A stretch of DNA of 5,619 nt, from NCBI GenBank assembly GCA_031274045.1, contig JAISQS010000355.1, forward strand, positions 1 through 5,619. The letters run 5' to 3'. Source of the DNA: Planctomycetaceae bacterium. Lineage in GTDB: Bacteria > Planctomycetota > Planctomycetia > Pirellulales > Thermoguttaceae. The position numbers were made by a program, and so were the translations under genes. Shown here in pieces: positions 1 through 5,583 of the stretch; position 1 is the stretch's first letter; every line of letters begins with the position of its first letter. The notes beneath the pieces are model-generated. The model made no database searches, was not told the origin of the DNA, and saw only the letters and a program-made list of their open reading frames with translations.

Positions 1-15
1 ATTACGTTTTTAGTT

Positions 16-119
16 TTAGCCGTTCGCGAGGGAGCTTGCTCACTGCACCGTTTTACTTTGACACATCAACAACAGTAATTACTTCTCGTCGGTAGCAAGC
101 TACCGTCGCTAACGGCTAA
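16..119. repeat. Imperfect foldback element with two inner hairpins
   Basis: The outer arms are ttagccgttcgcga (16-29) and tcgctaacggctaa (106-119), complementary at 13 of 14 positions with a single C/T mismatch. Two small hairpins lie between them: GAG-CTTG-CTC at 32-41, and a stronger one with arms cggtag (90-95) and ctaccg (100-105) around CAAG. The second can be lengthened to 87-108 with one T/T mismatch, which competes with the inner part of the outer stem. The hairpin cores, agcttgct and agcaagct, are reverse complements of each other. No protein is encoded. A 12-bp motif, aacRacagtaat, occurs inside (68-79) and just outside the right end (122-133). It could be a small non-autonomous palindromic repeat or a structured RNA; the sequence alone does not decide. 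Confidence 0.5.
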
Positions 120-300
120 CTAACAGCAGTAATGGAACAAGTCTATTCCAGAATCTCAAAATAATAATGTCATACCACTCAATCAAATATTTTACTTGCC
201 AAAATAGACAAGCCCCTAAGCTGTTTTGAGTAGATACGTTTTTTGTACTCCCAAAATAAAAACAAAAAATGCAATATCAGTGCAGTGAGGATACCACACA

Positions 301-744
301 ATGACATCCGAAAAAATTCATACATTCAATGATTGGATTCGTCTCTATCGGGATGAGTTGATGAGCAAAGAATTGAGGGAAATCTTTGACTATGAAATAA
401 GTCATGGAAATACAGTTGAAGAAGTTTATATGAGAGGTAAAAAGTATTGGATCGTTTTTAAATTACCTTTAAGATTTGCTATGGATGATTTTATAAATAA
501 ACGAGAAATCCACATGTCTGTTAAAAGAAGTTTTTTTCCAGGGGCTTATCATGACGAACCATATATCTCTTATTCGTGTGAGAAGAGTAATCAATGTATA
601 TCAAGCCCGATCAGTTATACGTTTTTAGAATATTGGCATCAGAAGTGTGGCAAAGTACCTTCAAGTTTTATGTTATTGATTGTCATTGTTTTTTGTTTGG
701 GGTTAATATTGTTTCTTTTGTCTGTGGTCGTGATGCAGGGCTAA
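301..744 (+). CDS. Hypothetical protein with single C-terminal membrane anchor
   Basis: This 147-residue protein is not one I recognise. Residues 1-120 are polar and mixed-charge with many aromatics (DWIRLYRDEL, KKYWIVFKLPLRF), consistent with a small folded cytoplasmic domain. Residues 121-144 are one uninterrupted hydrophobic stretch rich in Leu, Ile, Val and Phe, followed by only MQG, so the topology resembles a tail-anchored membrane protein with no signal peptide. The segment HGNTVEEV (residues 35-42) followed by a strand-like IVFKLPLRF recalls small uncharacterised bacterial proteins with a GN-x-(V/I)-E motif, but I cannot attach a function. Four cysteines (93, 99, 116, 132) are present. 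The ATG at 301 is preceded by TGAGGA at 286-291, 9 bases upstream, a usable though weak ribosome site. The gene ends in TAA. It is visibly more AT-rich than the Hsp70 gene, which may indicate different origin. It stands alone, with no operon partner. Confidence 0.7.
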   Translation: MTSEKIHTFNDWIRLYRDELMSKELREIFDYEISHGNTVEEVYMRGKKYWIVFKLPLRFAMDDFINKREIHMSVKRSFFPGAYHDEPYISYSCEKSNQCISSPISYTFLEYWHQKCGKVPSSFMLLIVIVFCLGLILFLLSVVVMQG

Positions 745-792
745 CACGTCACGATGGGCTATTTGGGTGTCTTGTTTGGCAAGATGAATAAA

Positions 793-821
793 TTGCGCAT
801 TTTTTTTATTTGTGTTATAAT
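793..821 (+). promoter_or_regulatory. Extended -10 sigma70-type promoter for the 918 reading frame
   Basis: TGTTATAAT at 813-821 is a perfect -10 hexamer (816-821) with the TG dinucleotide of an extended -10. A weak -35, TTGCGC (793-798, three of six consensus bases), sits at 17-bp spacing. Transcription would start near 828, about 90 bases upstream of the start codon at 918. The surroundings are T-rich, so a chance -10 is possible, but the combination of TG, hexamer and downstream ribosome site raises confidence. Confidence 0.5.
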
Positions 822-904
822 TTTTTTTGTGTGGTATTGGCGGGGTTAGTTTGTTTTATTGTTGTCGATAAGGCACTCCGCTGACACGTTTAAAAATTTA
901 GCAT

Positions 905-910
905 GGAGGA
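905..910 (+). promoter_or_regulatory. Strong Shine-Dalgarno site deciding the start at 918
   Basis: GGAGGA lies 7 bases before ATG 918. It is the best ribosome binding site in the window; the Hsp70 and ATP-grasp starts have none. It favours ATG 918 over the in-frame ATG at 903, which has no such site upstream. Confidence 0.55.
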
Positions 911-917
911 TATAGAT

Positions 918-1082
918 ATGTCCGCAAACCAAAGCGCAAGGACAAACACAAATAACCCCAACCAAAAGTAACACCAAGTCAGCCCCCAGGACCAAAAAGA
1001 ACAACGTCAACAAGCAAAAGAAAAAGCCGAGAAACAAAAACAAGACGTACGAAAACGCTACACAACAAAAAGAAATTTGTAA
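918..1082 (+). pseudogene. Small basic Lys/Gln-rich reading frame with one in-frame stop
   Basis: From ATG 918 the frame reads MSANQSARTNTNNPNQK and then meets TAA at 969-971. The same frame continues for 36 codons as a highly charged segment (for example EQRQQAKEKAEKQKQ, then DVRKRYTTKRNL) and ends at TAA 1080-1082. The whole would be a basic 54-residue peptide plus the internal stop, probably helical or disordered after residue 25. The strong ribosome site, the extended -10 promoter upstream and a hairpin with T6 downstream suggest a real transcription unit. Possible readings are a recently broken small gene, a 17-residue leader peptide, a sequencing error, a regulatory RNA, or chance in A/C-rich DNA. 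No family is recognised. The A-rich composition makes a hydrophobic reading on the other strand, which I regard as a shadow. Confidence 0.35.
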
Positions 1083-1186
1083 TATATCGGTGAAATACTT
1101 CAACGCTGTAAAAAAAACAAACCTTATTTGCAACCTGATTTTCTTACAAAAACAATCTTAGTATCCCGTGAATCACCCACAGACAT

Positions 1187-1253
1187 AACCTTATTACCTT
1201 ATTACCTTATTTTAACTGTGTAACCTAATAAGGTAATAAGGTTGAAATTTTTT
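1187..1253 (+). terminator. Long AT-rich hairpin with T6, terminator-like
   Basis: The arms 1187-1204 and 1226-1243 are perfectly complementary over 18 bp (aaccttattaccttatta and its reverse complement) around a 21-nt loop, with T6 at 1248-1253 shortly after. Each arm is itself an 8-bp tandem repeat: CCTTATTA at 1189-1196 and 1197-1204 with a third copy ending TTT at 1205-1212, and TAATAAGG at 1226-1233 and 1234-1241. The hairpin can therefore pair in two registers, the second with a shorter loop. It may terminate the unit starting near 828. The stem is AU-rich and four bases separate it from the T-run, so it is weaker than a textbook terminator. It could equally be a DNA-level site. Confidence 0.45.
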
Positions 1254-1695
1254 ATTGTCGATGGCTACTAAGGTTGTTTTGTTTAGGAAAAATCAGGTAA
1301 AAATAAGGTTGAGTTAAAGACGGATATTTCGCTGATATATTACACATTCCAAAGAATGCAGTGTAGAGTTTTCTAATTGATTCGTGCAAATAATTTTCGT
1401 CGTAGCGACTAATTTCGGAATAGATTCTGTTGACGCGAAACTTACCGCCTTATCGGATTCGGAGTGGAGTTAGCGGTACTTGAATGTGTTCTTTATTAGA
1501 TTAGAATAGCCGACCCGATTGTGAGAATGGCGGTTGAGTTTGGTCTGACAGCCAACACTTATGCCGAAGCCGATGTCGTCGATACACAACGTAATGTAAA
1601 AGTTTGTTGACGTAAAAGCTCAAAGGCTGATTTGCTGAAAGCGGGCTTGCGAAGATGAACGAATATCTCAATTGCAAGCAACCCGAAGCAATCTA
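1254..1695. other. Gene-free stretch with coding-like fragments only
   Basis: I find no intact gene here. The motif aaggttg recurs at 1238-1244, 1270-1276 and 1306-1312. TGATATATT at 1333-1341 resembles an extended -10 but lacks a -35 and may be chance in AT-rich DNA. Short open segments with coding-like composition start at 1381 and 1500 and are listed separately. A small hairpin GTCG-TAG-CGAC lies near 1399-1409. I see no tRNA or rRNA. Confidence 0.5.
1381..1658 (+). pseudogene. Possible decayed gene remnant in two frames
   Basis: A 30-codon open segment (1381-1470) reads FVQIIFVVATNFGIDSVD and on, then stops at TAG 1471. In another frame, 1500-1607 reads IRIADPIVRMAVEFGLTA followed by NTYAEADVVDTQRNVKVC. 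It stops at TGA 1608-1610, then continues as RKSSKADLLKAGLRR to TGA 1656-1658. The amino-acid composition looks protein-like rather than random AT-rich translation, and the frame resumes sensibly after the TGA. No start codon with a ribosome site is evident; the ATG at 1527 is the only in-frame one. I do not recognise the family. Chance open frames remain quite possible at this length. Confidence 0.25.
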
Positions 1696-1803
1696 TTTGA
1701 CACAACTAAAACTTAACGTAAATTTGAGTTCAACATAAAATCAGAACTCAATTAAACTGAATTTAACCACCTGTCTTTGACAAGACACAACTAAATTTTG
1801 ACA
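1696..1803 (+). promoter_or_regulatory. Repeat-rich control region upstream of hsp70
   Basis: TTTGACA occurs three times (1696-1702, 1776-1782, 1797-1803), each containing a perfect -35 hexamer TTGACA. The 12-mer gacacaactaaa is repeated exactly at 1699-1710 and 1784-1795. Between them is a perfect 8-bp inverted repeat, TTGAGTTC (1724-1731) and GAACTCAA (1744-1751), separated by 12 nt. None of the TTGACA copies has a good -10 at 16-18 bp, so the promoter itself is not placed. The inverted repeat is not the HrcA CIRCE operator (TTAGCACTC-N9-GAGTGCTAA). It could be an operator for another regulator or a leader hairpin. Confidence 0.35.
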
Positions 1804-1814
1804 AAATTAAACTT

Positions 1815-3638
1815 ATGGAAATGATACTTGGAATTGATCTTGGTACGACTAACAGTGAAGTCTCTGTAATCAACGGTAAAGACGTGAAGGTTATTGAGAA
1901 GGATGGTCGTAAATTGTTGCCTTCTGTGGTTGGGATTGATCCGTCGGGCAACCTGCTTGTTGGTTACGCGGCGAGGAATCAAGCACTCCTTTACCCCGAA
2001 CGCACAATAAAATCGATCAAACGAAAAATGGGAGACGACACAAAAGTCAAACTCGGCGACCGTGAATATACACCGCCGGAAGTCTCCGCAATCATACTGA
2101 AAACATTGAAGATGTATGCGGAAGAATCGCTCTCCCAAAAACTCACCAAAGCCGTCATCACCGTCCCCGCATTCTTCAACGACACACAACGCGAAGCGAC
2201 TCGTCTTGCCGGTGAACTTGCCGGTCTTGATGTTGTCCGTATTATAAACGAGCCGACCGCAGCCTCGCTCTGCTACAACTCCGAGCCGAATGCCAAAGCC
2301 GAAACAATACTTGTTTACGACCTTGGCGGTGGTACTTTTGACGTATCTATTGTCCGTGTTGAGGACGGTGTGATTGAGGTACTCGCGTCGCACGGCAACA
2401 CGCATCTTGGCGGTGATGATTTTGACCAACTCCTATTCGATCACGTTTGCGAAATTTACAAAACACAAAATAAATTCGACCTCCGCTCAACTCCAACCGC
2501 CGCCAGCCGACTAATGCAAGCCGTCGAAGCCGCAAAAATCGAGTTGTCAAGTAACCCATACGCAACAATCAAAGAAGAATTTATTGCTGAAAAAGATGGA
2601 GTGCCGTTGCATCTTGATCTTGAGATTAGCCGCACGGATTATGAGACGTTGATTTTTCCGTTGTTGGACAAAACGGTTTCTTGTTTGAATGATGCTTTGC
2701 AAGATGCTGATTTGCGTCCTAGTGAGATTGACAAAATAATTCTTGTTGGCGGTGCGTCGCGTACTCCGCTTGTGCATCAGTTGCTTGAAAGCCGTATGTC
2801 AATGACACCGCACGGCGAGATTGATCCAGACCTCTGCGTCACAATGGGCGCGGCGATTCAAGGCGGGTTGATCGGAGGTGCCGATGTCGGTCGTGTGCTT
2901 GTCGATATTACGCCGCATACGCTCGGTGTTTTGGCGGTGGCAAATAATAACTACTACAACTTCGACCCGATAATTAAACGCAACACGCCCGTCCCATGCT
3001 CGCGGACAAATGTATACTACACACATTACGACAATCAAAAAACAGTACAAATAGAAGTGTTTCAAGGCGAACATAACGACGTTCGTCAAAACACGTTGAT
3101 TGGTGATTTCCAGCTTGAAGGATTAGCAAATGCACCATCCGGACATGAGATATTGTGTCAATTTAATCTCGATACAAACGGCATTTTGCACGTAACAGCT
3201 ACTGAGAAAAGCACGGGCAAAAAGAGTGATGTTGTGGTTGAGAATGCGTTGGGGGCGCGCAATGCACACTCGGAAAACGAATTCAAAGAAAAACTCCAAA
3301 GGCTATTCAACGAACAAGCTACTTCGGAAGCAATCAGCTCCGAACAAGCACTCGGTTCAATTGGAACAGGAACAAAAGTCGGTTCGGACGTTCAACAACT
3401 TTTGCAAACGGAAATTGGCAAGTTATCGGCGGACTTGCAAAAGACGTATGCGAATGAGATTGAGGTATTAACTCGCGGTTTACAAAAGTTGCAATCCAAT
3501 CCGTCGGCGGATTCGGAAGAGTTACGAAATCTCACTAAAAACCTGACGGATGCAATTTCCAAAAACAACACCGACGATGCCGCCAAATTTTCCAAAGAGC
3601 TTGATGACATGTTGTACTATTTGGATGATGCTGTCTGA
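1815..3638 (+). CDS. Hsp70/DnaK-family molecular chaperone, solitary
   Basis: A 607-residue cytoplasmic Hsp70 that uses ATP to bind and release unfolded protein segments. The nucleotide-binding domain spans about 3-360. It has GIDLGTTNS (6-14), the Lys equivalent to E. coli K70 in IKRKMG (K69), AVITVPAFFND (113-123), INEPTAAS (144-151), VYDLGGGTFDVSI (167-179), NTHLGGDDFD (T196 matches E. coli T199) and ILVGGASRTP (309-318). The interdomain linker RVLVD (360-364) varies from VLLLD. The beta substrate-binding domain is about 388-476 and a helical lid runs 485-607. The protein is shorter than E. coli DnaK (638): it lacks about 20 residues after the K69 region, the insert typical of Gram-negative DnaK, and the acidic C-terminal tail. 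No dnaJ or grpE adjoins, so it may be a specialised paralogue rather than the housekeeping dnaK. The start is ATG 1815; ATG 1821 is also possible. Neither has a Shine-Dalgarno site. The gene ends in tandem TGA-TAA. Confidence 0.95.
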   Translation: MEMILGIDLGTTNSEVSVINGKDVKVIEKDGRKLLPSVVGIDPSGNLLVGYAARNQALLYPERTIKSIKRKMGDDTKVKLGDREYTPPEVSAIILKTLKMYAEESLSQKLTKAVITVPAFFNDTQREATRLAGELAGLDVVRIINEPTAASLCYNSEPNAKAETILVYDLGGGTFDVSIVRVEDGVIEVLASHGNTHLGGDDFDQLLFDHVCEIYKTQNKFDLRSTPTAASRLMQAVEAAKIELSSNPYATIKEEFIAEKDGVPLHLDLEISRTDYETLIFPLLDKTVSCLNDALQDADLRPSEIDKIILVGGASRTPLVHQLLESRMSMTPHGEIDPDLCVTMGAAIQGGLIGGADVGRVLVDITPHTLGVLAVANNNYYNFDPIIKRNTPVPCSRTNVYYTHYDNQKTVQIEVFQGEHNDVRQNTLIGDFQLEGLANAPSGHEILCQFNLDTNGILHVTATEKSTGKKSDVVVENALGARNAHSENEFKEKLQRLFNEQATSEAISSEQALGSIGTGTKVGSDVQQLLQTEIGKLSADLQKTYANEIEVLTRGLQKLQSNPSADSEELRNLTKNLTDAISKNNTDDAAKFSKELDDMLYYLDDAV

Positions 3639-3650
3639 TAAAAACGAAAC

Positions 3651-3694
3651 CGGTATAACGGTAACTCTGCTTCCTTATACCGCACAATTTTTTT
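3651..3694 (+). terminator. Rho-independent terminator of hsp70
   Basis: An 8-bp perfect stem, cggtataa (3651-3658) with ttataccg (3675-3682), can be extended inward by two G-C pairs past one bulged C. It is followed after cacaa by T7 (3688-3694). It starts 12 bases after the hsp70 stop codon. The T-run is also the left end of the large palindromic element, so termination and the repeat share sequence. Confidence 0.6.
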
Positions 3695-3922
3695 GAGATA
3701 CGGAACAGACGGAACAGACGGAATAGACAAAAATACAAAATAAACAAAATATAACTTTTTTTAACGCTAAATACACGAAATACAAAACACGCGAAATTTT
3801 AATAAACACATTTTTAATTTTTTAAAACACTTTCGCGAATTTTGTTTTTTAGTGTGTTTTGCGTTAAAAAAATTATTTCGTATGTTTTGTTTGTTTTGTT
3901 TGTTTCGTATTCTCAAAAAAAA
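3688..3922. repeat. 235-bp near-palindromic element of degenerate 9-bp units
   Basis: The ends are TTTTTTTGAGATACG (3688-3702) and CGTATTCTCAAAAAAAA (3906-3922), complementary apart from one extra base. Inside, the arms 3756-3796 and 3831-3872 form a long imperfect inverted repeat: T7-AACGC through gcgaaa on the left, and tttcgcgaa through GCGTT-A7 on the right, with most of about 41 positions pairing around a 34-nt AT-rich centre. Both arms carry a 9-bp periodicity. On the left it is acggaacag, acggaacag, acggaatag at 3700-3726. On the right, read on the - strand, acaaaacaa-type units occupy 3880-3910. The inner arms also read as 9-mers (tacacgaaa, tacaaaaca). It has no coding capacity I trust. 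It lies between two convergent genes. Confidence 0.65.
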
Positions 3923-3934
3923 CATCTGGAAAGT

Positions 3935-4130
3935 GACGTGAAACGCGTCGATATCTTAAACCGCCCACATCGGCAGCAGCCGACAATTGCCGCGAAACGG
4001 CAACGGACTGGAACGCGGGTGTGATTGAAATATGTTGGCGGCAGATTAGAATTCGGGTTGCAAAATTTGACAACATTATTTCGGTAACACTAATTCAACA
4101 TCAGATCATCGCGTGGAGCGATTTTGTTTT
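3935..4130 (+). other. GC-richer hairpin island, possible structured RNA
   Basis: Between two very AT-rich stretches, 3935 to about 4060 is clearly richer in G and C. It contains successive hairpins: GACGTG-AAA-CGCGTC (3935-3949, with one G-U pair that only works on the + strand), TCGGC-AGCA-GCCGA (3970-3983), and TTGCCG-CGAAA-CGGCAA (3987-4003). A terminator-like hairpin follows at 4108-4122. No promoter is evident, so any RNA could come from hsp70 read-through. Alternatives are a decayed gene or DNA repeats. The rest of the gap, 4131-4257, is A/T-rich and holds nothing else I can name. Confidence 0.25.
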
Positions 4131-4131
4131 T
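4108..4131 (+). terminator. Weak terminator-like hairpin
   Basis: The stem ATCGC (4108-4112) pairs with GCGAT (4118-4122) around GTGGA and is followed directly by TTTGTTTTTT. The stem is only 5 bp. It could act as a second stop for + strand transcription leaving hsp70 or the hairpin island. Confidence 0.3.
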
Positions 4132-4162
4132 TATAGGACTATTTTGGAGATTTAGATTAAAT

Positions 4163-4190
4163 AAAATTACAAAAAACAAACGGTCGCGTT
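4163..4190 (-). terminator. Weak terminator-like hairpin after the ATP-grasp gene
   Basis: Read on the - strand, AACG-CGAC-CGTT (4190-4179) is followed by TGTTTTTTG. It lies 68 bases beyond the stop codon of the ATP-grasp gene. A 4-bp stem is marginal, but I see no better - strand terminator in the gap. Confidence 0.22.
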
Positions 4191-4257
4191 GATTATCTTC
4201 ACCGGAAAAAATAAATACGAAATCATAAAAAACGAAACAACAAAATAAAAAACACCA

Positions 4258-5520
4258 TCAACTTTTATCGGGCTTGGGTAGATTTTTGGTGGTTGATTTT
4301 TTTATCGTGTATTTTGAGAGTAGGTTTGTGAATTTTTCTTTTATTCTTATGAGTAGTCTTGCAAAGAATGGGAGCGGATCATCAAATGCGAAGTGCGAGT
4401 ATGTAATGGGGCGCGGTAGTTTTTTGAAAAAGACCGACCAACTCGATTCGCCTTTTCTTACTTGTGTCTGTATTGAATCCCAATCTGTAAACAGGTCGTA
4501 CCATGAACCGTTTTTTGCTGTTCTTTTTGTTGAGCAAGTTTTCCCCAGCTTGCTCGTGTAAACATCGAACACCAGATTCACGCCGACTCCTGCTGACATT
4601 TCGTTGAAAATCTCCGGTCGAAAACTTGTCTCGATGTAGAAATAATCTTCGGTTCCTGTTGGGCATTTACATTCGATTCCGATGAATCCGTTAATTTTGT
4701 ACAACTTGCACAACTCCTTCGCCCTCGTCTCCAAACCAGACAACTCCTCAATATAACCGCAAGCCATCATGCCGTGATGCGGCGGATTTTGGCGTAATTT
4801 GCGTCCGGTTACGAACGACCGTATATTGCCTTCTTTGTCCGAGCTGCCCATAAAAATTAGTATGTCATTGTCCGTACCGACAACATACTCCTGTGCGATT
4901 AGTGCTGTTGGCGGTTTGTCAAGATACCGACCAATCGCCGTTTCCAGCGTCTCCGGCGAATCAATTATCAACGCCTTGTGATCAAATACACCAATCGTAT
5001 GTCTCGCAAGCGGCTTAACTATCACAGGAAAACGTAACAACTCAACCATCCTCAATAAATCGGACTTACTGTCAAGACGCATCGAAACCGGCACGAGAAA
5101 ACCAGCTTGCGACGCAACGGGAAGTTGTGCGTCTTTCTCAAGAAAACCCAACACCTCCGAAAACGACGGCACCAACTCAAACCGCGATTCAAGAAACTCA
5201 CGCATTGACGAAAAACGATAAATGTCATTTTCCGTACAAAAAAAGAGTAACGGTTTAACCGGCTCCGAAAATTGCCCGACAATTTTTTGTAAAAGAGACT
5301 CCAACTCCGCTTGCCAAACCGTATCGGGTTGATCGGAAGGAAACGTCTTCAGCGATTTTATGTAACGCGATGTCCGCGCAATCGGATACTTGCCGCACGC
5401 AATCACATGAACCGGAACTCCCTCTCGACCCAACCCGCGAGCCGTACCAATAAGCGTAGGTCCATCCAAATGTGCAGACAAAGGAATCACAACAGGAACA
5501 ACATCAGATTTTTTTGACAT
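4258..5520 (-). CDS. ATP-grasp superfamily carboxylate-amine ligase (COG3919-like)
   Basis: A 420-residue enzyme. ATP-grasp ligases activate a carboxylate as acyl phosphate and join it to an amine or similar nucleophile. The substrate here is unknown; related proteins often sit in cell-wall or surface-polysaccharide loci. The pre-ATP-grasp domain covers about 8-120, with GTARGLGREGVPVHVI (25-40) and ARTSRYIKS (48-56) typical of this subgroup. The ATP-grasp fold follows: FPVIVKP (164-170, K169 the likely phosphate-binding Lys), IAQEYVVG (208-215, E211 in the adenine-binding hinge), and FIGIECK (279-285) with FYIETSFRP (294-302), giving E283 and E297 as metal ligands. The usual E-x-N-x-R is E-T-S-F-R here, with Ser in place of Asn. 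The tail (385-420) is very basic, with an amphipathic helix that could touch membrane or nucleic acid. ATG 5520 has no Shine-Dalgarno site. A TATAAT at 5560-5555 predicts a leader under 30 nt. The gene is monocistronic in view and convergent with hsp70. Confidence 0.85.
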   Translation of the reverse strand: MSKKSDVVPVVIPLSAHLDGPTLIGTARGLGREGVPVHVIACGKYPIARTSRYIKSLKTFPSDQPDTVWQAELESLLQKIVGQFSEPVKPLLFFCTENDIYRFSSMREFLESRFELVPSFSEVLGFLEKDAQLPVASQAGFLVPVSMRLDSKSDLLRMVELLRFPVIVKPLARHTIGVFDHKALIIDSPETLETAIGRYLDKPPTALIAQEYVVGTDNDILIFMGSSDKEGNIRSFVTGRKLRQNPPHHGMMACGYIEELSGLETRAKELCKLYKINGFIGIECKCPTGTEDYFYIETSFRPEIFNEMSAGVGVNLVFDVYTSKLGKTCSTKRTAKNGSWYDLFTDWDSIQTQVRKGESSWSVFFKKLPRPITYSHFAFDDPLPFFARLLIRIKEKFTNLLSKYTIKKSTTKNLPKPDKS

Positions 5521-5554
5521 AATTTTTAACTGATTATTTCGGATTTTGTGGGGG

Positions 5555-5583
5555 ATTATATTTGAAAGTAAACCTCTGGTTTA
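5555..5583 (-). promoter_or_regulatory. Promoter of the ATP-grasp gene
   Basis: On the - strand, TATAAT (5560-5555) is a perfect -10 hexamer, 34 bases upstream of the start codon. At 17-bp spacing the -35 is TAAACC (5583-5578), matching three of six consensus bases. That -35 falls inside the hairpin aaacc-tct-ggttt, so the repeat may supply or modulate the promoter. Confidence 0.5.

Noticed and set aside
16..120. tRNA or rRNA fragment suggested by the GAGCTTGCTC motif
   Set aside because: No cloverleaf, anticodon arm or conserved rRNA context can be built. The motif is explained by the local hairpin.
594..791. A second frame overlapping the end of the 301-744 gene
   Set aside because: It is internal to a better-supported gene, has no ribosome site, and its composition gives no sign of a real protein.
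846..1133. A 95-codon hydrophobic reading frame on the - strand starting with TTG
   Set aside because: Its hydrophobicity is the mirror of A/C-rich Lys/Gln codons on the + strand. It lacks a ribosome site and overlaps the better-supported + strand signals at 905-1082.
1696..1814. HrcA/CIRCE operator upstream of hsp70
   Set aside because: The inverted repeat present is TTGAGTTC-N12-GAACTCAA, which differs from TTAGCACTC-N9-GAGTGCTAA in both sequence and spacing.
1791..2429. A 212-codon open frame on the - strand inside hsp70
   Set aside because: It is antisense to highly conserved Hsp70 motifs, has no recognisable domain, and is an expected shadow of the real gene.
3700..3910. CRISPR-like periodic repeats
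   Set aside because: The units are only 9 bp, contiguous and degenerate, with no spacers.
3873..4076. A 67-codon - strand frame ending in TKQTKQTKHTK, and an overlapping + strand frame at 3842-4024
   Set aside because: Both run into the 9-bp repeat element, whose periodicity generates repetitive peptides in any frame. Neither has a ribosome site.
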